DNA of 64,000 nt, taken from positions 186,001 through 250,000 of the forward strand of contig NZ_JALOBS010000003.1 in NCBI RefSeq assembly GCF_023228165.1. Direction: 5' to 3'. Below are positions 36,854 through 45,031 of this stretch, in pieces; position 1 is the first letter of the stretch; every line of letters starts with the position of its first letter. The position numbers were made by a program, and so were the translations under genes. The notes under the pieces are model-generated. The model saw nothing but the letters and a program-made list of their open reading frames with translations, was not told the DNA's origin and did no database searches. This DNA is from Methylomonas sp. Lineage in GTDB: Bacteria; Pseudomonadota; Gammaproteobacteria; Methylococcales; Methylomonadaceae.

Positions 36854-39022
36854 ATGAACCGAAACCCGAATCGAGGTATACCAGGCTACCGGCAGTTAAA
36901 GCGTTTACGAACCGCTTTAGCCATCGCCCAAGGCAGCCGGCTGTTGTCGCGGCTGCTGCAGGAACTGGAATCCACCGTCTCCCACGACCAGACCAAGCGC
37001 GTCACCTACATGACCGAATTGTACACCCGTATCCATCGGGAGATGTTCAGCGACTGGAAGGAGCAGATCACGGTCAACCACAGGCCGGGTACCATGCTGG
37101 AGAAGGAAAAGCGCAAACGCTTCCGGATTGCCATCGAACGCCTGGTGCTGGATGGCGACAGCAATCAGGACAGTGCGATTTTCGACAACAACGGTTTTGT
37201 CATGCAATGCGACGACATTGCCGGCCGTCTGGCCAGTTTTTATCAGGAACTACGAGTCATTCGCCCCTACTCCTTCGGCAATCGCATTACCCTGGATCTT
37301 TTTATTACCGCATTGGGAAATTTGCCGGCTTTCAAAGCCGTATACGAACAAGGCATAGACTTTCGCCGTCTGACGCATGCGGATGCGGTTGCCTTGCACG
37401 ATCCGGACAGCGACCATGCCGACATCACCCTAGGGTTTAGTCATGCACTCGATCCCACCCGCACCCATAGTCTGATCAACAATGCCAACGGCTATGGCAA
37501 ATGGCCGGAAAACAAGCGTTTTTTGCAGGGGATTCCGTTTTTATCCCATACCACAGCGGATGGCATCGATTGCCTGGTTACCGTTACCGGCGGGTTGGTG
37601 CCGCTGGAAAGTATTCAGGTCGATCAATTTATTACCGGTCAGCATTTTGCCGATAACTCGTTAAGCGTATCTGAGCATATCATCGGTTATTTGCCCGGCA
37701 CAGAGGATTTGCGCGCGCCCGGCAAAACCGAAATCGACGCCATCCCGATTCGCGGGGACGGCGTGGCGCCGTTGTTCTGCCTGGACATCAACATGCTGAC
37801 CAGCTTGCGTCCGCCCAGTCATGCCGAGCTGCTGGATTTGATCAGGCAATTTGCCGGCGAACAGGCCAAGGTATTTGTGCTGGCCGACAATCCGGCCTTA
37901 AAACACAAAATGCTGGCGGCCACCTACGGCGAAAGCCGTTTGCAACGCACCATAGAAATTGCCTATAAACGCTTGGGTAAAATCAACCTGGCTTTGCAAA
38001 CCGCGCTAAAAAACATTTTTAACGGTAAAACCGCCGTCGATAGGCCGAAACTTTTCATGTGCATGGGCGGGGCCGGGGCCGGTAAAACCGCGGTGGAGGA
38101 AATTGCCCGCGCACAGTGCGGAGACAATTTTGTGGTGGCCTCGCTGGACGAGTTTCGTAAACTTAGCGACCTGTACTGCCTGCTGACCGCCGCCAATCAC
38201 CATAGCGACGATTACGTCTATGTAGAGCCGTTCGCCAACCGTTTGCGGGACTTGGTGGCCGACCATGCCCGCCAGAATCGCATCAACCTGTTATACGACG
38301 GTACCGGCATTCCGTATCAACCGCGTTATTCAACCGTGATTAGCCAGTTTCAAAGCGCCGGCTTTCATACCCAAATCACCGCCGTGGATGCGTTTTTGGT
38401 CAAACCGGCCGGGCGGGAAGAAGAATTGTCGCGGGCCGGCGTGATCGGTAGCGTCAAGTCGCGCTACGAAGCCACCGGCCGCGCCCTGCCGTGGGTGGTG
38501 ACCATAGACAAGCACATCCGGTCGCCGCAGGCTTTTCTGCTGGCTTTGCAAGACAACGCTCTGGCGAAACTGTCGCTATTCGCCAACGACGGCGAGCGCG
38601 ACCAGCATTATCTGGTGGCGGAAAGTTTTTTAATGTACGACGAAGACATCGAACATCTGCACGAGCAACAAATTGCCGGCAGCTTGGCGCCGCATTTTAA
38701 AACCATCATGAGTCGCCATCACGACTCGGTGTTGAAAAATATGGCCCAGCATTACGATGGTGCCTTAAAGGCCCTGATCGACCGCAACCCGTCTTTGAGC
38801 GAGGACAATGTCGGCTATTTGGTGTATCGGGGCAGCGAGCACAACCGGGTTTTGGCCATCTACAATCTTAGGCGCATGGTGGATTTCGTGCAAAAACGCC
38901 AGCTCAACCCCAATGCCTCCGGCGAGGACGGCTTGCTGCATAAACCCTGGGCGCTGGGTTTTCATGTCGACCCGCAGGCCAAACAGGCCTGGGTTACCCG
39001 CCTGCAGGGCACGGTGGAGTAA
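36854..39022 (+). CDS. Large orphan protein with zeta-toxin-like kinase domain and degenerate Fic-like motif
   Basis: The 722-residue soluble protein starts at an ATG with GAGGG 8 bases upstream. Its centre (about 395-560) looks like a zeta-toxin kinase: Walker A GGAGAGKTA (405-413), the Asp-Glu of ASLDEFRK (429-436), and LLYDGTG (479-485), where zeta kinases have IxEGT. In the N-terminal part, IRPYSFGNRITLDLF (136-150) resembles the Fic core HPFxxGNGRxxRLF but has Arg137 for the catalytic His, Phe for the acidic residue and one glycine missing. The middle region (180-395) and C-terminus are unrecognised. No antitoxin gene is adjacent: hemF lies upstream and the repeat/RAYT region downstream. 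It may be a phosphotransferase other than a toxin. The kinase call is moderate; the Fic relation is tentative. Confidence 0.68.
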   Translation: MNRNPNRGIPGYRQLKRLRTALAIAQGSRLLSRLLQELESTVSHDQTKRVTYMTELYTRIHREMFSDWKEQITVNHRPGTMLEKEKRKRFRIAIERLVLDGDSNQDSAIFDNNGFVMQCDDIAGRLASFYQELRVIRPYSFGNRITLDLFITALGNLPAFKAVYEQGIDFRRLTHADAVALHDPDSDHADITLGFSHALDPTRTHSLINNANGYGKWPENKRFLQGIPFLSHTTADGIDCLVTVTGGLVPLESIQVDQFITGQHFADNSLSVSEHIIGYLPGTEDLRAPGKTEIDAIPIRGDGVAPLFCLDINMLTSLRPPSHAELLDLIRQFAGEQAKVFVLADNPALKHKMLAATYGESRLQRTIEIAYKRLGKINLALQTALKNIFNGKTAVDRPKLFMCMGGAGAGKTAVEEIARAQCGDNFVVASLDEFRKLSDLYCLLTAANHHSDDYVYVEPFANRLRDLVADHARQNRINLLYDGTGIPYQPRYSTVISQFQSAGFHTQITAVDAFLVKPAGREEELSRAGVIGSVKSRYEATGRALPWVVTIDKHIRSPQAFLLALQDNALAKLSLFANDGERDQHYLVAESFLMYDEDIEHLHEQQIAGSLAPHFKTIMSRHHDSVLKNMAQHYDGALKALIDRNPSLSEDNVGYLVYRGSEHNRVLAIYNLRRMVDFVQKRQLNPNASGEDGLLHKPWALGFHVDPQAKQAWVTRLQGTVE

Positions 39023-39049
39023 GGCCCGGTAATTTAAAAATCGCAATCG

Positions 39050-39080
39050 GTAGCCTGTATGCAGCGCAGCGAAATACGGG
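39050..39080. repeat. REP-like palindrome of a second type
   Basis: GTAGCCTGTATGCAGCGCAG continues into CGAAATACGGG, forming a stem of CCTGTAT (39054-39060) with ATACGGG (39074-39080, one G-T pair) around a GC-rich loop. The form GTAGCCxGxATGCAGCGCAG is like REP sequences known from several proteobacteria. It lies 66 bases beyond the stop codon of the RAYT gene and differs from copies A to D. Confidence 0.65.
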
Positions 39081-39145
39081 AATCAATTGGGAAGATACTT
39101 TTAACCCGATCCGCAAAGATCCATTCGGGCCGCCTGCCGCTAAGG

Positions 39146-39664
39146 CTATTCGAAATTCAGGTTTTCTATGCCGTCGGGCGGCTGCGCAGCGCCCCAGCCG
39201 CTTGGATAGCTGACCTTGGCTCGGTAGGTTATAAATGACGACCATGCATAGCTGGCAGGATCGCTGGTCAGATTGTGTTTTACGGGATTGTAATGAATGT
39301 AATCCATGTGACGATGCACATCGTCTTGATCGCGAATCAGGTGGTCCCAAAACCGCCGTTGCCAAAGCTTGACGGGTTGGGTTAAGTTTTGCGCCCGTTT
39401 GTAACGATGGGTAAAACGCAGTTTGACCGACTGCGCAATAGCTGAAAACGCAACGTCCGGTTCCGGCTTGATCAGCCAATGAAGATGATCGTCAAGAATC
39501 ACATAAGCTAACAGCCGAAACGGCATTTCCGCTTTTACCTCCCGCATTACTGAAAGCAGCAATTCCTTTTCCGACGCATTCGCCAAGATAGGCTTTCGTT
39601 GATGACAAACCGCCGTAATGAAAACCGGTCGGTTGTCGGCGGGGTATCTGCGAATTTCGGTCAT
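39146..39664 (-). CDS. REP-associated tyrosine transposase (RAYT, TnpA_REP / Y1_Tnp family)
   Basis: This 172-residue single-strand transposase belongs to the IS200/IS605-like Y1 group. The HUH motif is His60-Leu-His62 within YVILDDHLHWLI, and the likely catalytic tyrosine is Tyr122 in HMDYIHYNPVKHNL. The WQRRFWDHLIRD stretch is typical of RAYTs. Such enzymes are thought to mobilise REP hairpins. Here the gene has a REP-like palindrome 66 bases past its stop and two-hairpin repeat copy C starting 54 bases upstream of its ATG. All catalytic residues are present, so it may be active. There are no IS ends. Confidence 0.9.
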   Translation of the reverse strand: MTEIRRYPADNRPVFITAVCHQRKPILANASEKELLLSVMREVKAEMPFRLLAYVILDDHLHWLIKPEPDVAFSAIAQSVKLRFTHRYKRAQNLTQPVKLWQRRFWDHLIRDQDDVHRHMDYIHYNPVKHNLTSDPASYAWSSFITYRAKVSYPSGWGAAQPPDGIENLNFE

Positions 39665-39717
39665 GGGTATTCAGGGAACATTTTGAAATAATAAGAAGCC
39701 GCGAATATAAACCAAAC

Positions 39718-39809
39718 GTAGGTCAGGGTGCGCGATAGCGTTCCCTGACAAACTCAAAGCCACGAGCTCCGAATTGTCACGTAACCGCTATCGCGGCAAC
39801 GTGACCTAC
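39718..39809 (+). repeat. Two-hairpin repeat, copy C
   Basis: The 92-bp copy begins GTAGGTCAGGG and ends ACGTGACCTAC, so GTAGGTCA and TGACCTAC are 8-bp terminal inverted repeats. Hairpin 1 has arms GTCAGGG and CCCTGAC with inner CGC-GATA-GCG. Hairpin 2 has arms GTCACGT and ACGTGAC with inner CCGC-TATC-GCGG. The two loops, GATA and TATC, are complementary. It lies upstream of the RAYT gene and 4 bases from the stop codon of the 56-residue gene. Confidence 0.93.
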
Positions 39810-39813
39810 CGGG

Positions 39814-39984
39814 CTATGGTGTTTCATCTGTGAGAAGATTTTTAATATCGTCCTTATTGAGGATAGCTAAAACTCGATTGTCCTCACCATAGATGTAAAT
39901 AGAATACTTGTCTTTTTCTGCAACGTGATCCGCCTGTTCGTATGTGCGTTCGTCGCCGTTGTGTAACTGAACTGTGGCCTTCAT
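39814..39984 (-). CDS. Small orphan protein between repeat copies C and D
   Basis: This 56-residue gene starts at the ATG at 39984, with GAGGG five bases upstream; a TTG four codons earlier is less likely. The product is soluble and charged (MKATVQLHNGDERTYEQAD at the start) with a beta-rich look and no recognised family. It fills the space between two direct repeat copies. Its stop codon is 4 bases from the right end of copy C and its start 77 bases from the left end of copy D. I cannot give a function. Confidence 0.6.
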   Translation of the reverse strand: MKATVQLHNGDERTYEQADHVAEKDKYSIYIYGEDNRVLAILNKDDIKNLLTDETP

Positions 39985-40061
39985 GTTTACCCTCAATTGT
40001 GAATTTTGAAATCATACTCGGTGTGATGCTATCAAAATAACCAACCCCAGTAGTTTAGAAC

Positions 40062-40153
40062 GTAGGTCAGGGTGCGCGATAGCGTTCCCTGACAAATTCA
40101 ACGCCATGAGCTCCGAATTGTCACGTAACCGCGATTGCGGCAACGTGACCTAC
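40062..40153 (+). repeat. Two-hairpin repeat, copy D
   Basis: This 92-bp copy is nearly identical to copy C. The ends GTAGGTCA and TGACCTAC are intact, hairpin 1 is unchanged, and the loop of hairpin 2 reads GATT instead of TATC. It has the same orientation as copies A to C. Confidence 0.93.
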
Positions 40154-40540
40154 CGGACTAGAAAGTAGCTCCAATGTTTGGGTATCGTTGGCATTGAGGC
40201 ACCTAAAATGATATATGCAACATAACTTGTTTTATATTTTGGCGCATTTGTCGTCTAAAAAGGCCGACAAAATGTAAGTAATTGTAAATTTGAGATTTTG
40301 CATAAAAAAACCTGACGGGCGAGTAAAAACAATATTTCAGGCGGCCCAAAAAGCAGGTCGGGGCTTTTTGAAAGGTGGTCTATCACCCCAGCTATGCCGC
40401 AAAGCCTAGCAGACAGCCATTCCTCATAACAACCCAACCCCGCCAAAATTCATCGCACCCGAAAAACCCGGCCGCGTTAAAATTCCGCATTGCCGGGCTA
40501 ACTGCCTTGACCCCAATTCAACCGTTTTTTAACCGACACC
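40154..40540. other. Gene-free stretch upstream of yheS
   Basis: No credible gene is seen here. A 63-codon minus-strand frame (40255-40446) lacks a ribosome site and resembles nothing. A weak AAAAAGC/GCTTTTT stem occurs near 40349-40370, too poor in GC to call a terminator with confidence. The yheS promoter must lie in this stretch, but I see no clear -35/-10 pair. Confidence 0.5.
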
Positions 40541-42430
40541 ATGCTCAATTTCAAAAATATCGCCATTCGTCGCGGCAGCCGTTTGCTGTTTAGCGAGGCT
40601 TCTTTCACGATTCATAAAGGCCAGAAGATCGGTTTGACCGGAGCCAACGGCACCGGCAAATCCAGTCTGTTTGCGATGCTGCGCGGCGAGTTGCATGCCG
40701 ACGAGGGCGAGTTTTCCATGCCGCCGAATCTGGAAGTGGCGCATGTGGCGCAGGAAACCCCGGCGCTGGAATGTTCGGCCATCGATTACGTGCTGGACGG
40801 CGACCGCGAGTTGCGAGCCTTGCAACGGCAATTGCAGGATGCCGAGCAGGCTCATGACGGCCTGAAACTGGCCGAGCTGCATGTGGCATTGGAGCATGCC
40901 GGCGGCTACACGGCACAATCCCGCGCCTCGCGGTTGTTGAACGGTTTGGGTTTTAGCACCGAACAGGAAAGCCGGACGGTCAGTTCGTTTTCCGGCGGCT
41001 GGCGGATGCGCTTGAATCTGGCCCAGGCCTTGATGTGCCGTTCCGATGTGTTGCTGCTGGACGAACCCACCAACCATTTGGATTTGGACGCGGTGATTTA
41101 TTTGCAGGACTGGCTGGTGAAATACCCCGGCACCCTGTTGCTGATCTCGCACGACCGGGATTTCCTGGATACCATCACCGACCACATCGTGCATATCGAA
41201 CAAAACAAGGCCGAGATTTACACCGGTAACTATTCCGACTTCGAACGGATGCGGGCCGAAAAACTGGCCCAGCAACAAACCGCATTCGAAAAGCAGCAAC
41301 GCGAAATCGCCCATATTCAAAGCTTCGTGGATCGATTCAAGGCTCAGGCTACTAAAGCCCGTCAGGCCCAAAGCCGCATCAAGGCGCTGGAGCGGATGGA
41401 ATTGATTGCCCAGGCCCATGTGGATTCGCCGTTCGGCTTCAGTTTTCCGCCGCCGAAAAAAATGCCCAATCCGTTAATCAAACTGGAAGAAGCCGACATC
41501 GGCTATGGCGAAAACGTGGTGGTACATAACGCCTCGCTGTCCATTGCGCCCGGCGACCGCATCGGTTTGCTGGGGCCGAACGGGGCCGGTAAATCCAGCC
41601 TGATCAAAGTGTTGTCCGGGCAAATGCCGGCATTGCGTGGTAAGTTAACCAATGCGCAGGATTTGCATATCGGCTATTTCGCCCAGCATCAATTAGAGCA
41701 ATTGCGGCTGGACGAATCGCCGTTGTGGCATTTGCAGCAACTGGATAAGCAGGCGCTGGAAAAGGATTTGCGGAATTTTTTAGGCGGTTTCGATTTTCGC
41801 GGCGACAAGGTCAACGACCCCATCGGGCCATTTTCCGGTGGCGAAAAAGCCCGGCTGGTGCTGGCGATATTGGTGTATCAAAACCCCAATTTACTACTGC
41901 TGGACGAGCCGACCAACCATTTGGATCTGGAAATGCGCCATGCCTTGAGCGTGGCTTTGCAGGAATACCAGGGCGCCATCGTGGTGGTTTCACATGACCG
42001 GCATTTGCTGCGCTCGGTGACCGATCAGCTATTGCTGGTGGCGGGCGGCAAGATGCAGCCGTTCGATGGCGACCTGGACGACTACAAACAATGGCTGGCG
42101 GAACAAAAGAAAGGCAGCGAGGAGCCGGATACCCAAGCTGCCGCCGGCAATAACCTATCGCGCAAGGATCAGCGCAAGCAGGATGCCGAACGCCGCCAGC
42201 GCCTGAAACCCTTGCTGGATGCGGTAAAAAAGGCCGAGGCGGCGGTGGAAAAATACCACAAGGCCCAGCAGGAACTGGAACAGCAATTGGCCGATCCGGC
42301 TATTTATAGCGAAGAAAACAAGGACGCATTGAAAAAACTGTTAAGTCGGAAAGCCCAGGTCGATGACGCGCTGGAACAGGCCGAACTCGACTGGATGGCT
42401 GCCGAAGAAAATCTGTCCCAAGCGGAGTAA
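40541..42430 (+). CDS. yheS: ABC-F family ATPase YheS
   Basis: This 629-residue protein has two ABC ATPase domains and no membrane domain, as in ABC-F proteins that act on ribosomes. Domain 1 has Walker A GANGTGKS and signature FSGGWRMRL; domain 2 has GPNGAGKS and FSGGEKARL. Both have the LLLDEPTNHLD block. The linker with KATKARQAQSRIKALERME and the coiled-coil C-terminus match YheS (637 in E. coli) closely, more so than Uup or EttA. Its stop is 4 bases before the next start, so a small membrane protein gene follows in an operon. Confidence 0.95.
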   Translation: MLNFKNIAIRRGSRLLFSEASFTIHKGQKIGLTGANGTGKSSLFAMLRGELHADEGEFSMPPNLEVAHVAQETPALECSAIDYVLDGDRELRALQRQLQDAEQAHDGLKLAELHVALEHAGGYTAQSRASRLLNGLGFSTEQESRTVSSFSGGWRMRLNLAQALMCRSDVLLLDEPTNHLDLDAVIYLQDWLVKYPGTLLLISHDRDFLDTITDHIVHIEQNKAEIYTGNYSDFERMRAEKLAQQQTAFEKQQREIAHIQSFVDRFKAQATKARQAQSRIKALERMELIAQAHVDSPFGFSFPPPKKMPNPLIKLEEADIGYGENVVVHNASLSIAPGDRIGLLGPNGAGKSSLIKVLSGQMPALRGKLTNAQDLHIGYFAQHQLEQLRLDESPLWHLQQLDKQALEKDLRNFLGGFDFRGDKVNDPIGPFSGGEKARLVLAILVYQNPNLLLLDEPTNHLDLEMRHALSVALQEYQGAIVVVSHDRHLLRSVTDQLLLVAGGKMQPFDGDLDDYKQWLAEQKKGSEEPDTQAAAGNNLSRKDQRKQDAERRQRLKPLLDAVKKAEAAVEKYHKAQQELEQQLADPAIYSEENKDALKKLLSRKAQVDDALEQAELDWMAAEENLSQAE

Positions 42431-42433
42431 TAC

Positions 42434-42946
42434 ATGTATGAGTTGATCCTGTTGTTTTTTCAGATCGCCACCTTCCAAAAAGGCCCGCAGGACGTACCGG
42501 CGTCGCCGTTTGTGTTACGGCTGTTGTTGCCGGCCTATGTGGCGATTAATTATTTGATTTTATTTTTGAATAGCGCGCACTCGACGGCGGTGCTACAGAT
42601 CGGGGTGGATTTCGGGCTGATCGTGTTGTTCAGTTGGCCGTTGTTGTATACGTCCGGCAAAATCGCCCGCTTTCCGCAAACCCTGGCGGCCATGCTGGGC
42701 ACCGATGTGGTGATCAGCTTTTTCGCCCTGCCCGCCATTGCCACCCTGAATACCCATGCCAACGATTTGGCCTATTTTGCCATGCTGGCTTTAGTGTTGT
42801 GGCATTGGCTGGTCAGCGGGCATATCATACGGCACGCGTTGGACCGCTCCCTGTTTTTCGGTTTGGGGCTGGCGCTTTTGTATATCATGTTGTCGTCCCA
42901 AATAATGGCGGCGCTGTTTCCGGAAATTACCGGTTCTCCGCAATGA
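42434..42946 (+). CDS. Hypothetical integral membrane protein
   Basis: This 170-residue protein has four to five membrane helices (about 30-46, 55-72, 85-104, 112-130 and 138-160) and a short N-terminal part with QKGPQDVPASP. I do not recognise the family. It starts 4 bases after yheS and is followed 7 bases later by the UspA gene, so it belongs to the yheS-uspA-cobU-cobT gene string. Confidence 0.75.
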   Translation: MYELILLFFQIATFQKGPQDVPASPFVLRLLLPAYVAINYLILFLNSAHSTAVLQIGVDFGLIVLFSWPLLYTSGKIARFPQTLAAMLGTDVVISFFALPAIATLNTHANDLAYFAMLALVLWHWLVSGHIIRHALDRSLFFGLGLALLYIMLSSQIMAALFPEITGSPQ

Positions 42947-42953
42947 GGTGATT

Positions 42954-43394
42954 ATGAATAACTATAAACATATTTTATTGGCAGTGGATTTTTCAGAACA
43001 CGGCAAACAGGTCTCGAGCAAGGCTTTGGATATGGCGCAACGCAATCAGTCCAAATTGAGTCTGGTGCATGTGGTGGAAAACCTGCCCATCACCGATGCC
43101 GCCTATGGGCCGATTCCGTTCGATGTCGATCTGACCCAGGAATGGCTGGATGCCTCCAAGGAACGGCTGGGCAAAATGGGCATCGAACTGGGCGTACCGG
43201 AACAACAGCAATGGCTGGAAATGGGTAGCGCCAAAATGGAAATTGTCCGGGTAGCGGAAGAAAACGGCGTGGATTTGATCGTGGTGGGTTCGCATGGCCG
43301 GCATGGTTTGGCTTTGCTGCTGGGTTCCACCGCCAACGGCGTCTTGCATCATGCCAAATGCGATGTATTGGCGGTGCGCCTGACCGATGATTGA
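42954..43394 (+). CDS. Universal stress protein (UspA family)
   Basis: The 146-residue protein has the Usp alpha/beta fold: KHILLAVDFSEHG at the start, VDLIVVGSHGRHGLALLLGSTANGVLHHAKCDVLAV at the end (family block seen at residues 108-143). The GxxGxxxxxxxGS ATP-site pattern is present, so it may be of the ATP-binding type. The ATG at 42954 has GAGGTG four bases upstream; a GTG two codons earlier is possible. It overlaps cobU by 8 bases, an odd pairing with no known link between the two functions. Confidence 0.9.
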   Translation: MNNYKHILLAVDFSEHGKQVSSKALDMAQRNQSKLSLVHVVENLPITDAAYGPIPFDVDLTQEWLDASKERLGKMGIELGVPEQQQWLEMGSAKMEIVRVAEENGVDLIVVGSHGRHGLALLLGSTANGVLHHAKCDVLAVRLTDD

Positions 43395-43908
43395 ACTGGT
43401 GTTGGGCGGAGCGCGTTCCGGTAAAAGCCGTTATGCTGAGCAACAAGCGATTCACTGCGGATTACCGGTGCTTTATCTGGCCACCGCGGAAGCCGGTGAC
43501 GCCGAAATGCGGGCTCGTATCGCCCATCACCAACAACGGCGGCCATCCGAATGGCAAACCCTGGAAGAGCCCGTTGAATTGGCTGCCGCCATTCAAACCC
43601 ACGCCAATCCCGAACGCTGCCTGTTGATAGATTGCCTGACGCTGTGGTTGAGCAATGTGTTGTTCGATCGGCACGGCAGCATCCAGGAGCAGCAGTTTGC
43701 GACCCGGCGCGCCGCCTTGCTGGCGGCGCTGAGGGATTGCAGGGGCCGAGTGATCATGGTCAGCAACGAAGTCGGTATGGGTGTGGTGGCGGCCGATACC
43801 ATGACCCGCCGCTTCGTCGACGAAGCCGGTTTTTTGCACCAGGATCTGGCGCGAATTTGCGGCCGGGTGGTGTTGGTCACCGCCGGTTTGCCGCAACGGC
43901 TTAAATAA
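43387..43908 (+). CDS. cobU: Adenosylcobinamide kinase / adenosylcobinamide-phosphate guanylyltransferase
   Basis: CobU (CobP) phosphorylates adenosylcobinamide and then forms adenosylcobinamide-GDP. The 173 residues match the family (about 181). The P-loop is GGARSGKS (7-14), and YLATAEAGDAEM, RIAHHQQRR, LIDCLTLWLSN and VSNEVGMGVV are all typical. Its start overlaps the UspA gene and its stop touches the cobT start. The reaction feeds CobS, encoded 8 kb away. Confidence 0.95.
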   Translation: MIELVLGGARSGKSRYAEQQAIHCGLPVLYLATAEAGDAEMRARIAHHQQRRPSEWQTLEEPVELAAAIQTHANPERCLLIDCLTLWLSNVLFDRHGSIQEQQFATRRAALLAALRDCRGRVIMVSNEVGMGVVAADTMTRRFVDEAGFLHQDLARICGRVVLVTAGLPQRLK

Positions 43909-44952
43909 ATGCAAACACTTTTCCTACCGATTGCTGCCCCCGATGCGGAGTTTTACCGGCGGGCGCTGCACAGGCAAACGCAACTCACCAAGCCGCCCGG
44001 TTCGCTGGGCAGGCTGGAACAGCTAGCGGTTGCGCTGGCTGCCTTGCAGCGCCGCGACCAACCGGCACTGGATAACATCCATATCAGTATTTTTGCCGCC
44101 GACCACGGTATCGCCGCCGAAGCCGTGTCGGCATTTCCGCAGGCCGTGACAGCGGAGATGGTGAAAAATTTCGCTGCCGGCGGCGCGGCGGTCAATGTAC
44201 TGGCCAGACAGCTCAATGCCCACTTTGAAGTGGTGGATGTGGGGTTGCTTAATCCCGTCGAGCTGCCCAGCGTGATTAGGCAACGGGCCGGTGCCGGTAC
44301 CGAAAACTTCAAAATCAAGCCGGCGATGAGCGAGGCGCAACTGCAGATTGCCCTGGCGGCGGGCAGAGCTGCCGTCAGCCGGGCGCTGGTCGGGAAGGCC
44401 GATATTTTTATCGGCGGCGAAATGGGCATAGCCAATACCTGTAGCGCCAGCGCCATGGCGGCGGCGTTATTGGCCGTGCCGGCCGACGAGATTACCGGTG
44501 CGGGTACCGGCCTGAACGCCGGGCAAATCAGGCATAAGGCGGCGGTCATCCAACTAGCCTTGCAAACTCACTGTCAACGGCTGACTACGCCGCTGGCGGT
44601 GCTGCAAACGCTGGGCGGCTTCGAAATCGCCGCTCTCGCCGCAGCCTATATCAGCGCCGCTCAGCAGCGTTTGCCGGTGCTGGTGGACGGTTTTATCAGC
44701 AGCGTGGCGGCTTTGCTTGCCGCCAGAATCAATCCAGACTGCCGGTGTTGGTTTTTTTACGGCCATCGTTCCGAGGAAAAAGGCCATCAACAGGTGCTGG
44801 ATGCGCTGGCCGCCGAACCGATTTTGCAGTTAGGCATGCGGCTGGGCGAAGCCAGCGGCGCGGTCATGGCGGTTCCGGTGCTGCAAATGGCCTGCCGCTT
44901 ACATAATGAAATGGCCACTTTTTCGCAAGCCCGGATCAGCGCCGGCCTTTAA
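43909..44952 (+). CDS. cobT: Nicotinate-nucleotide--dimethylbenzimidazole phosphoribosyltransferase
   Basis: CobT activates dimethylbenzimidazole to alpha-ribazole phosphate for the cobalamin lower loop. The protein has 347 residues (about 356 usual). Visible blocks are TKPPGSLGRLE, FAADHGIAAEAVSAFP, AVNVLAR, GEMGIANTCSASAM, GAGTGLNAGQIRHKA, DGFISSVAALLA and, near the end, RLGEASGAVMAVPVL with the catalytic Glu. It follows cobU without a gap. With BluB encoded in this window, the cell can both make and activate dimethylbenzimidazole. Confidence 0.96.
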   Translation: MQTLFLPIAAPDAEFYRRALHRQTQLTKPPGSLGRLEQLAVALAALQRRDQPALDNIHISIFAADHGIAAEAVSAFPQAVTAEMVKNFAAGGAAVNVLARQLNAHFEVVDVGLLNPVELPSVIRQRAGAGTENFKIKPAMSEAQLQIALAAGRAAVSRALVGKADIFIGGEMGIANTCSASAMAAALLAVPADEITGAGTGLNAGQIRHKAAVIQLALQTHCQRLTTPLAVLQTLGGFEIAALAAAYISAAQQRLPVLVDGFISSVAALLAARINPDCRCWFFYGHRSEEKGHQQVLDALAAEPILQLGMRLGEASGAVMAVPVLQMACRLHNEMATFSQARISAGL

Positions 44953-45031
44953 CTCGAAAGTAAGGCATTATCCGGAGGTTTTTCAGCGCTTATAACGCCT
45001 GTTTGTGAACGAGGCATAATTGGGAGATTGA

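Noticed and set aside
36838..37440. 200-codon plus-strand frame overlapping the zeta-like gene
   Set aside because: It is in another frame of a clearly coding gene and its protein is Arg/His/Pro-rich without domains. The 722-residue frame has the ribosome site and motifs.
40255..40446. 63-codon minus-strand frame before yheS
   Set aside because: There is no ribosome site, no recognisable domain, and an unusual Cys/Leu-rich composition.
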